Below the pieces are notes generated by a model, which saw only the letters and a list, made by a program, of their open reading frames with translations, made no database searches and was not told the DNA's origin. The position numbers were made by a program, and so were the translations under genes. Shown here piece by piece: positions 1 through 8,634 of a stretch of 64,000 bases of DNA. Positions within the stretch are counted from its first letter, which is position 1. Each line of letters opens with the position of its first letter. The stretch is from the NCBI GenBank assembly GCA_025201365.1, contig JAIXMF010000001.1:1302001-1366000 (forward strand), in the 5' to 3' direction. This stretch comes from Syncephalis plumigaleata (lineage: Eukaryota; Zoopagomycota; Zoopagomycetes; Zoopagales; Piptocephalidaceae).

Positions 1-1182
1 TCTCATCGCACAAATGGCATGGATATGCGGGGTACACCATCATCATTCAACAACGGCAACCTGAATCAAATGCCAATGGCAGGACAACAATGGAATCAGC
101 AGCCAAATACAAATATGCAATTTGGAAGTAATAACTGGAATAATGTAGCTGGATCAACGCTTCCATACTTCCAAGTAACCCTCAACCACCAGAGGAGATA
201 ACTCTAGGTACGAGAGTAACTCCAGGGACTGAACATTTATATATACATTTTCCCGATAAGTACAAGGTTGACCCGATGCAATGGCCACTTAGTTACGGAT
301 CTGCCCGATATCACAAGGAAATGAAGTGGGGCAATAAAAATGCCCTTGTAGCATGCTATAAGGGAAACGATCGATATGCAAATGCAAAGAGATTCTATGA
401 TGTAAGTTACAGCTATAACACTTGATATCATTGACTTACACCATCATTGTTATTATTATCTAGTATGTCGACAGAATAACGCTCCGTTTCAAAAGGAAAA
501 ATTAGACGCTATTTTATTTAAGCGTATAGCTAATGGCCAAACGGCAGACAAGCAAACTGGATGCTTTGTATTTGAGCAGCCCCGTAAATATGAAAACTTG
601 GAACATTTCATTAAGCGAATGTCTACATTTTCTTCGACTAAACGATTACCGAGCATAGTTGCTCGAATCATGGATGGTAGTATATCAGTAGAAGCAACGA
701 TTTGAATAATAGCGCTAATCATAACAATGTTTAGCTATTGTATCTCTTAATGAAGTAGGAGTCATGTCCAGCAGTATTATAGTAAAAAGTAAGTCATTGC
801 TTATATTATATGAATGAAACTAACCACTATCATAATAGATTTTTGGATTGCTGAAAACGCTATGGGGCAGGTGTATGACATCAAACTGCTCCACTTTGAT
901 CGTGCAACTGTCAACGAGGATATCAGAGAACTGCAGTACAATCCCAATTTTTCTCCAACATCTAGATTAACAGCAATCTATAACTCTTTTATTGATGATG
1001 TTCGAAGCACTAGCGCTTTTATCGACTCACTATTTTCCTCCTACGGACAAAAGCTAGCCATAAACTTTACTCCTGGTCCCACTATTACACCTGATGAGCT
1101 CGAGAAATACAACAAGAAACGAGAAGCCCTGAAAGATTTAATGATTTCAATGGGCGAAGCTATCCCACCGCTGATGATCTGA
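1..1182 (+). CDS. Pseudokinase-like protein, 5' end uncertain at window edge
   Basis: Four exons can be read, with introns at about 402-474, 677-734 and 789-838, all GT-AG. The start is unclear: a Q/N/G-rich stretch from the ATG at 19 changes frame before about 190, and the gene may begin outside the window. The joined protein has the shape of a protein kinase: a small-lobe-like part ending in ALVACYKG, a hinge-like segment FVFEQPRKYENLEHFIKR, then an alpha-E/catalytic-loop-like segment and a beta strand. The catalytic residues are not there: the HRD position reads SSS (767-775) and the DFG position reads HFD (892-900), while the Asn of the loop (VKN) is kept. I infer a catalytically dead kinase fold. 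The stop is the TGA ending at 1182. No close family was recognised, and secretion cannot be judged without the true N-terminus. Confidence 0.6.
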
Positions 1183-2280
1183 ACTTCAAACTTACTGCCC
1201 AATATGACCTAATAAGTGGAAATCAAGACTAGAGAATAGCCTACTTATTACGCTTAAGATTCAATCGAAATGAAATAAACCATTTGTTTGAATGATTTTA
1301 TATAGTAGCGAGCAAACAAATGCTTATTGATTGTGTATAAATATCAAACATAAATCGATGTCAATAGCAATCGATGTAAAAGGATGATCGTGAAATACAA
1401 GGCTTTTCCCTCTGATGAACGCAGCTAGCCATTTGTTTTTACTAATAAATGATATTTATGATGATAAAACTTATGTATTTAGATGTGGAAGCGATAACTC
1501 TCAGCTGCTAGGATCATGACAACTACTCAATAGTAATAATAATGCGATAATGGTATTAACTAATGCCCAAATCTATTTATTAATAAACACAAACGGCTAA
1601 CATTGTTAATCGGCTGGAAAAATCCTGTACTTTTACTCTACTGTCTTATTACTAATACTTGTAACGTAGTTTAGATGTCGTGTTGATAACGAGTTATGAC
1701 ATCATAATAGTGAGTAAATGATACGTACGAATAGGCATATTTATCATGCGTATGTTAAAAATCATCATTGCGCGCTAGGGCATGCTTGTCTCAATGGACG
1801 ACATTTACACCAGCAATAATACATGAGATTTTCTTGTGTGCGTATATTGTCACGCGAATTGTTGCATGGTGTATTCTAATGTGCTACGAGTGCCATCAAC
1901 CACACTACACTCAATTGTCGTTTCTACTTGCGTGAATAAATTGCCCGTGAATATGTTCGCATAATGAAATGGCTCATGTGATAATGGTCATAGCAATGTG
2001 TGTGGAGTATGGTAGGACGATCAATCATGAAGTGTTTATTAAATTTCGTCATTAAAAACTTTGGAATAATTGTAATAGGGATGGTGATTGTGATGGTTAA
2101 TAGTGATAATTGCCGTAGCAAAACCTAGAAGCGGTCGTGTAGTAATCATAAACTTCACGTTATTCGTTATTTGTTATTCGTTATAGCATAAAAGTTAAAA
2201 AAAACAATAAAAGTATTCCTGTTTGACCAGCAAACGGTTGGATAGCCTAGAGGGTAGGGGACACTGAATCGTTATTATAT
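1183..2280. other. Convergent intergenic spacer
   Basis: This lies between the 3' ends of the pseudokinase-like gene (+) and the subtilase (-). It is AT-rich, with no supported reading frame or structured RNA. The short open frames here are not protein-like. Confidence 0.5.
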
Positions 2281-4104
2281 CTAATTGTCATTCTCTTCTG
2301 GAGGGAAGGCGTAAACGACACCAGCATCCATGACTCGTTTACCATATGCGGCGAGTGGTGATGCGTTGTTTATGACCGCTTGCACTACCTCACCAGGTGT
2401 CGCATAGGCTTTTGCGCCCAGATAGATGGCGACCACGCCGGATGTCAACGGGGCGGCGAACGACGTGCCAATACCCACCACTCGTTGATGGCGAGCACGT
2501 GCCTTGAATACGGGGATACGTTCACCGGGAGCAAAGATATTGACGCAGCTACCGCGCGATGTGAAGTCAGAAATGATGTCGCCCTTGCTGATAGAGCCGA
2601 CCGTAAGTACATTTGGCACTTTACGCGTGATGCTTGCCGGCGAATAGCCACAGGCATCATCGCGTCCATTACCGGCCGAGTTGACCACAACAATGTTAGC
2701 TTCATTTGCTTCGCGAATAACGCTGTCCAAAAAGTCGGGCGTCTTATAGGTGATCGAGAGTTGAATGATATGGCGGACACGCTTGTCCGGATTGCTCTCC
2801 TCCATCTTCTTCACCTTGGCAATAACAAATTGGAATGCCTCCTTCAGTGGACCATTGGTGCCAATGGCGATAACATGAAGCTGAGCAGCCTTTGCGACAC
2901 CATACTTTTTGCTGCAAAGGTTCGAGGCCACTTGAGTGCCATGTCCACGTGCTGTATCCATGGTGCCAACGCCCGGGGTAAACTCTGTCTCAATGATGGG
3001 ACGAAGTGCGTATTCGTCGTTATACGATTGATCAAAACCGGAATCAATCATCCAGATGTGAACGCCCTTGCCACCATCGGCGGGTAGCTCTCGTGCCTCT
3101 TCCGTTTCCATGGCAGTTCGACGGCGAACACGTGCAAGAGCCCAGTTGTCATCAGAGGAGCCATAGTCGGGGAGGGGCATAGGCTCGCGTGGAACTGATT
3201 CATCGGATTTAGTAATGATTGGACCAGGCATTGGAGCTGGAGTATAGGTAGATTCAGGGGAAGCAGAAGCAGAAGCAGAAGCAGAAGCAGAAGCAGAGGG
3301 AGTAGGATGAGCCTTAACTGGAGCTGGCGGTGGAGCCTTTATTGGAGGGGGTGCTGGAGCTACTACTACCGGAGCAGGAGCCTTTACTGGGGGAGGAACC
3401 GGCTTGCTGACTGGAGTTGGCGCAGGTGTGGAATGCACTTGCCGAGATGATGTCTGAGCATTAGTTGGTGCTTTTGTGGCTGAAGCTTTCTTTGTGCATG
3501 GCTTTTTCGAGGAGGAAGGTGAAGGTGGTGCTGGAGGAGTGGCTTTGCTCTTACATGGTGTTTTTGTGGGTGATGGTGGCATAACAGTTGTAACTGTAAC
3601 ATGAGCTGGTGGCGGTACTGGAACTGGTACCACCGCACCAGATGCAATGCCATCAACCTTCTTAGTCTTGTTGCATGGCTTTTTGGGAACTACTTGTGCA
3701 GCTGGAGTAGGAGCCGGAGTAGGAACTGGAGCTGGTACATCGGCACCCGCTGCAATCGCATTGACCTTCTTAGTCTTGTTGCATGGTTTTTTAGGGACTA
3801 CCGGCTGGGTAACAGGCGGAGCATCACGACGTAATAGTCGAGCGGTTGCTTCATTCTCCCAGTTGAGTGATAGACTTGGTAGGTTTGGTGTTGGCTGACG
3901 CTTCATTAATTTAGTCCCACGTCGAACTAGTGTGCTGTCGGAGGGGGCAGTCTCCCAGTTCATGGATAGAGCTGGTAGCTTGGGAGTCGGTTCACGTTTA
4001 TGCAGCACGGCAGCATTCGTGGCGACAGGTTCCATTACTGTGCCTAGAAGAAGCACCAGGGCAACCCAGCTGGTCCATTTTCTGGTTGACTTATCAGCAG
4101 TCAT
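2281..4104 (-). CDS. Secreted subtilisin-like serine protease (S8, proteinase K type) with Pro-rich N-terminal half
   Basis: A single uninterrupted exon encodes 607 residues. Residues about 11-31 form a signal peptide (hydrophobic VALVLLLG, small residues before AVLHKR). The C-terminal half is an S8 domain with the complete triad: Asp354 in WMIDSG, His388 in RGHGT and Ser548 in GTSFAAP, plus the oxyanion Asn479 in SAGNG. The lead-in WALARVRRR resembles the start of mature proteinase-K-type enzymes. The usual I9 inhibitor-type propeptide is not visible. In its place are two dibasic-bounded repeats (residues 36-93), four Lys-rich KPC-type motifs (about 104-205), a Pro/Ala/Val linker and a Ser-Ala run (about 270-283). 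It should be an extracellular endopeptidase. Unlike most long genes here, it shows no frame change. Confidence 0.9.
   Translation of the reverse strand: MTADKSTRKWTSWVALVLLLGTVMEPVATNAAVLHKREPTPKLPALSMNWETAPSDSTLVRRGTKLMKRQPTPNLPSLSLNWENEATARLLRRDAPPVTQPVVPKKPCNKTKKVNAIAAGADVPAPVPTPAPTPAAQVVPKKPCNKTKKVDGIASGAVVPVPVPPPAHVTVTTVMPPSPTKTPCKSKATPPAPPSPSSSKKPCTKKASATKAPTNAQTSSRQVHSTPAPTPVSKPVPPPVKAPAPVVVAPAPPPIKAPPPAPVKAHPTPSASASASASASASPESTYTPAPMPGPIITKSDESVPREPMPLPDYGSSDDNWALARVRRRTAMETEEARELPADGGKGVHIWMIDSGFDQSYNDEYALRPIIETEFTPGVGTMDTARGHGTQVASNLCSKKYGVAKAAQLHVIAIGTNGPLKEAFQFVIAKVKKMEESNPDKRVRHIIQLSITYKTPDFLDSVIREANEANIVVVNSAGNGRDDACGYSPASITRKVPNVLTVGSISKGDIISDFTSRGSCVNIFAPGERIPVFKARARHQRVVGIGTSFAAPLTSGVVAIYLGAKAYATPGEVVQAVINNASPLAAYGKRVMDAGVVYAFPPEENDN
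3263..3299 (-). repeat. Hexamer repeat encoding Ser-Ala run
   Basis: Tandem (agaagc)n on the + strand encodes about six Ser-Ala pairs in the linker just before the protease domain. As a pure hexamer it can change length without breaking the frame. Confidence 0.9.
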
Positions 4105-4227
4105 ATTGGATAGCCGAATGTTTATGTTTTACTGTAACTAATTGTCGATGATTGGATATGAATACGATAGAAGGCCGGCTATCGACACATGTAAATACGA
4201 TTCAGTAATATTGACGAAAAGAATGGA

Positions 4228-4260
4228 GCGCGCGCGTGTGTGTGTGTATGTGTGTGTGTT
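4228..4260. repeat. (CG)n(GT)n microsatellite
   Basis: A short alternating CG run followed by alternating GT with one interruption, about 130 bases upstream of the subtilase start. Confidence 0.9.
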
Positions 4261-4780
4261 CTCGTTTAACTGTCCAATGTTTGTCACGTTAGCGTGACTT
4301 GCTCATTGAACAATTAATGAGAAAAGAAGAAGAAGAAGAAGAAAGGGTTGCTTGTTGCGCTGAAGTTAACTTCTTATGGTTGTATATCAAAATATACCGA
4401 CTCAACGGTATTCGACAACGTCAAAGGAAGAAAAGAAAAAAGGCAGCGAAGGTAATAGTTCCTATGGTTTGTAAGACTAGCGTGTAATAAATGTGTAGTT
4501 GTAGTTGTAGTTGTTGGTATTGGCGTTACTGTTCCCAAGTATGCCGGATACTCGCAATTATATAAGAGTGGCAGCATCGGCATTTTATCCCTTAGCTCTA
4601 AGTGGCATATGCAATCCGCACGCAGAGACATTGTTTGTAGTCATCCTTAATGGTAATGATGCTAACGATGTCTAGGGGGAATGCGACATGTTACAATAGC
4701 CGCTCAAATACCGTTGTAGTTGTTAACGTGCTAATAAACACCGTAGCAGTATTCATCAATACTAAGTAGAAATATCACGT

Positions 4781-4963
4781 TCATACACGTTGCAATATAC
4801 CGTTTTTATATATACACATAGTCGATTTATTCTTATACTTGACCTCGATCACGCTATCCACATCAATAGTGAAGGAATAGTAATCCATGAAGTGATGCTT
4901 CGGAAACATCGTTTCATAATGACATGTCACCGGGTTGATCGTCCCGTAGTTCGAAGTTAGCAC
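4781..4963 (-). pseudogene. Possible exon or remnant of a small secreted protein
   Basis: About 60 codons read protein-like (YSFTIDVDSVIEVKYKNKST, then MCIYKNGILQRV and a stop). A strong pyrimidine tract ending in CTAG lies just upstream on this strand, as at a 3' splice site. About 70 bases further upstream is CAG|GTACAT, a possible donor. However, the frames on the two sides do not join cleanly, and no convincing first exon or signal peptide was found. This is a weak candidate only. Confidence 0.22.
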
Positions 4964-6088
4964 GAGTCACTAGAAAAAGAGAAAAGAAAAAAAACAATAT
5001 ACCATGGCTTCAGTACATCATAAATGTACCTGCCACTGTAAAGTATATGCTAAATCATGTCGCAGAGAAAAAGAGAAGACATTCTACTGCTTGACGAGCA
5101 AATGACAACTAAATAACAACCATTTCATGCATCTGTCGTTACTCTTCATTGCTCTATTTAATTGTCATATTTGCGCTTATTGTCGTAGCTACACCTCTAT
5201 CCACATACCTTCATTAATGTAAAGACTGGTGAACGAGGATAATCCCTTTTCAGATTGGTAAAACCTCGCTATCCATCCCTTCTTACCCCTTTGCTCAAAC
5301 TTGTCATTTGTTTCTATTACGCGTGTCATTTCATCCGTGTTACTAGTGTCGTACAGACACACACATACACACGTATACACGAGTTCCCAGCATAGTGCAA
5401 AGTAGATTGCTGTCAATTCCATGAATATTCGTCGACTACTTTTTGCAGAGCACGTTCACAACCCGCCTCCTTTGTTGCCTACACTCGTTCGTGTGTGGCC
5501 CCACGTCTCCTATTTTATCATCAACTTGACTATATACTCTTCGTGACATCTATCGTTCAGTCACTGTTTTTCTTTTTTTGCCAATTCTTGTACGTTTTCC
5601 ATTGTGGTAACACAACTCTGATACAATTGCCTCGAGTATTATAGCTTTTTAGAACATAAACGGATCGGCACGCCCTTCATTAAACAACAACTAGTCATGT
5701 ATGTTGCCGCCTCACCAATCACTAGTACGAAATCACAAAATGGTAAGCAGTCACCTTGGATTATTTACGAATAGCATGCCCATACATTATAGCCAATTAG
5801 TTAGTTCATTAGTAGTTCATTAGTTCATTAAGCTTTACATCATTTCATACATTTGTCGTAACTGAATCGTCCCTCATTTAGCTATGCCATTAATGAAATT
5901 AATATCTAAATCATACTGAATTCACAATGTCGATCCTTTTATTATGAATTTATCGTCTGTTATTACTCCTGGTCTAGCATCGCAACGCCACCTGTAGTAC
6001 TAAACATTTTTATTATTGATTTTGTTGTATTTGCCAGTCAACATGCCATCTAACGTGTCGTATAGACATTCTCTCACTCTATCTCATG

Positions 6089-6113
6089 CACGCACACACA
6101 CACACACACACAC
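6089..6113. repeat. (CA)n microsatellite
   Basis: About twelve CA units about 630 bases upstream of the first GH17 start. Confidence 0.9.
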
Positions 6114-6335
6114 TTTCCCTCTCAACCTGGTTGCCACTTTTATCACCACTAGCGCAACTAGCAACGTCATTTCGTTCAATCGTATCGCTTCCTTTTATCG
6201 TCTTCCTTTTACACGGTCCTTTGTGGCGTGGTGTGGTAAATATTGAGTTGCTCCTATTCAACTACCGATCTATTTGTAGTCCGTATTACCTTTTTTAGTA
6301 TTCATTTATTTATAGACATTAATTGTAATTGACGG

Positions 6336-6387
6336 CACACACACAGAGAGAGACAGAGAGAGAGAGAGAGAGAACGAGAGAGAGATA
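6336..6387. repeat. (CA)n(GA)n microsatellite
   Basis: A CA run passes into an imperfect GA run with two interruptions, about 360 bases upstream of the first GH17 start. Confidence 0.9.
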
Positions 6388-6737
6388 GCTACAACAGGTT
6401 CGCTGTGGCAACCTTCCTATTCCATGTATACCTGCCCTTCCTTCTACCACACCAGTTAGTTTCTTTCCCTTTCTTATTCGATAATATCCTTATTCTTTTG
6501 GCGTTTTTTGTCTGCTTAGATTGCATGATTGCAAGTACCTTTTAAGCATTCCTTTCCTCTTGCATTGGCATTGGCATTACACATTGATAGCGAATGAGAC
6601 ATTTAGCTCATTCCACAAAGGAGTATCCATCCATCATTTTCACTTAAATATCAAATATCAAATATCAACAATACGACGTCTGCCGTTTTTAATCCCTGAA
6701 ATTCTACCACTTTCTATATTTTATTTGAATAACCACA

Positions 6738-8182
6738 ATGTCTTTCGCTAATGCATCGCGGAATCCGCCAGTAGATGCCTCGGCGCCGATGGCTGAAATG
6801 CCTGCTTCGCAGCATTATCGAGTGCCATCACGCACTAATTCCGTTGCGTCCGACGCCAACTGGGATGCACGCTCGGTCAAGAAAACTTGCAGTATCACGC
6901 GAAAGCAACTCATTATTATATCTATCATCGTGGGACTCCTTATAGCCGGTGGTATAGCCGGCCTCGTTACCTGGACGGTTCTAAAACGAGCCAAGGATGG
7001 TAAGTAGCATAGCATAGCATAGATAGGATAGGATAGGATAGGATATAAAGTGTGGCGAATGACATGATCAACAACCTGCTAGGATGGGTTGCATTAGGCA
7101 TGAATTACAATATAATGACATCATTATGGGATCATATAACGCTATTCTATATGATGAATCAACTAACCACTAGCCAATTGATGAATGAATACTACTACCA
7201 CGATAGGAAATCATGTCGACGTGCCTAGTGGAACTAATCTTACCATTGTACCGTTAAAGGGAGCGACCAAGTCGTTCTACGGTATCACTTATACACCGCT
7301 TAACGCGCAATACCCTGGCTGTGGCGGTACTCTAGGAGATGTAGTGGAGGACATTAAGGCGTTGTCGCAATTGACCACGCGACTTCGTCTCTACGGTATG
7401 GATTGTGACCAGGCATCGCATACGTTGGAGGCCATTAAGCAGCTCAAGGTCAATATGAAGATTGTCGTAACCATCTGGGTCGATGAGAATCCCGTCACTT
7501 ATAAACGACAATACGATCTCTTCTGGAAACTACTCAAAGACTATGGTACCAACAATCTACTCGGTGTTTCCGTCGGTAATGAGGCTATATTCCGAGAGCA
7601 AAGCAATGCCACCGATTTGGGTGCGCGTATGTCGGATGTCCGTTCGCAACTGAAAGCTAAAGGTACAGCAACATGCCAGTGTTCACCACTGATCTTGGTG
7701 ATAATTTCAAATCGGATCTAATTAAATCTTCCGATGAAGCGTGGGCCAACGTGCATCCATACTTTGCGGGTGTCACTGCCAGCACGGCGGCCGATTGGAC
7801 ATGGAAGTTCTACGATGAGCATATCGGTAAACCTGCTCGTGCCGCAGGCAGGATTGGTGTCATTTCAGAGACGGGTTGGCCCACTAAAGGTGAAACAAAG
7901 CAGAACTCGATACCGTCGATGGCCAACTTGCAACGTTTCGTCGATGATTTCGTGTGTCAAACCAACGCAAAAGACATTCCTTATTATTTCTTCGAGGTAA
8001 GCTTACCACTCTACCTGACATTAAATAGCAACGACTGTACTAATAGTAATCATTACCTTTTTTATTAGGCATTTGACGCACCATGGAAAGTGGCCATGTT
8101 CACGGAATTAGAAGGCAACTGGGGAATATTAACGAAAGATCGTAAACCTAAAGTGAACTTCCCCAATTGTCCGCTTAAATGA
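6738..8182 (+). CDS. Membrane-anchored GH17 glucan endo-1,3-beta-glucosidase-like protein
   Basis: Three exons: 6738-6999, 7207-7996 and 8069-8182, about 387 residues. The N-terminus is cytosolic and Ser/Ala-rich with the motif ASDANWDAR (residues 37-45). A single transmembrane segment follows (about 57-81), giving a type II topology with the enzyme outside. The GH17 barrel shows the acid/base Glu in VSVGNEA (codon at 7581) and the nucleophile Glu in ISETGWP (codon at 7868), plus the RLYGMDC and HPYFAG signatures. A one-base frame change occurs near 7660-7673; similarity to the paralogue at 18.8-20.1 kb continues straight across it. It is likely to act on beta-1,3-glucan at the plasma membrane or wall. 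Intron 1 contains a pentamer repeat. Confidence 0.9.
7003..7045 (+). repeat. Pentamer repeat inside intron 1 of GH17
   Basis: Imperfect (agcat)n followed by (aggat)n directly after the 5' splice site of the first GH17 intron. Confidence 0.8.
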
Positions 8183-8634
8183 ACTACATGGTAGAACACG
8201 AGCTACAGCCCTTATTATTATTATTATTGCCGCTATTACCATTAATACTATTACAAACTAACTTGCTAATATTCATAAAGTTATACCACAATTATGTCCA
8301 ATGTTGTTTGTCCTTTTTTTACTATTAGTGCATATTCAATTTTGACAATGCTATATATATATATATATATATACTGATTAATAATTATCTAGTTATTATT
8401 TATTGAATTATTTACCATGTTTTCTTTTATATGGATTCGAACTTACGAATAAATTATGATGCAAATGAGAGAGAAAGAGAAATAACAAGTGTTGTAAAAT
8501 AGGGCAAACAACGGCAGGTTGATCATGATGATTATTTTTCTTTATTTCTATCCTATTGTGTACTGCAAGAAGTTTACTTACGTTGAATTTGTAAATCTAC
8601 TACTATTACACTATTACGGCTCAAGTATAAAAGT
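8183..8634. other. Spacer between GH17 and TPR gene
   Basis: The 3' flank of GH17 has a TTA repeat (about 8217-8229), an AT dinucleotide run (8352-8374) and AATAAA at about 8449, which could act as a polyadenylation signal. No gene is seen. Confidence 0.5.

Larger units (their letters stand above)
4105..6737. other. Long divergent intergenic region with microsatellites
   Basis: This is the upstream region of both the subtilase (-) and the first GH17 gene (+). It contains GT, CA and GA microsatellites and pyrimidine-rich patches ahead of the GH17 start. Apart from a possible exon at 4781-4963, I see no gene. At 2.6 kb it is long for a window where most spacers are under 1 kb. Confidence 0.5.

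Noticed and set aside
2380-3087. A 235-codon plus-strand frame opposite the subtilase
   Set aside because: It lies entirely antisense to a complete conserved protease domain and has no recognisable features.
6484-6491. ATATCCTT, the core of a U12-type 5' splice site, upstream of the first GH17 start
   Set aside because: No U12-like branch site (TTCCTTAAC) with a nearby acceptor follows, and it lies outside coding sequence. Chance occurrence in pyrimidine-rich DNA is likely.
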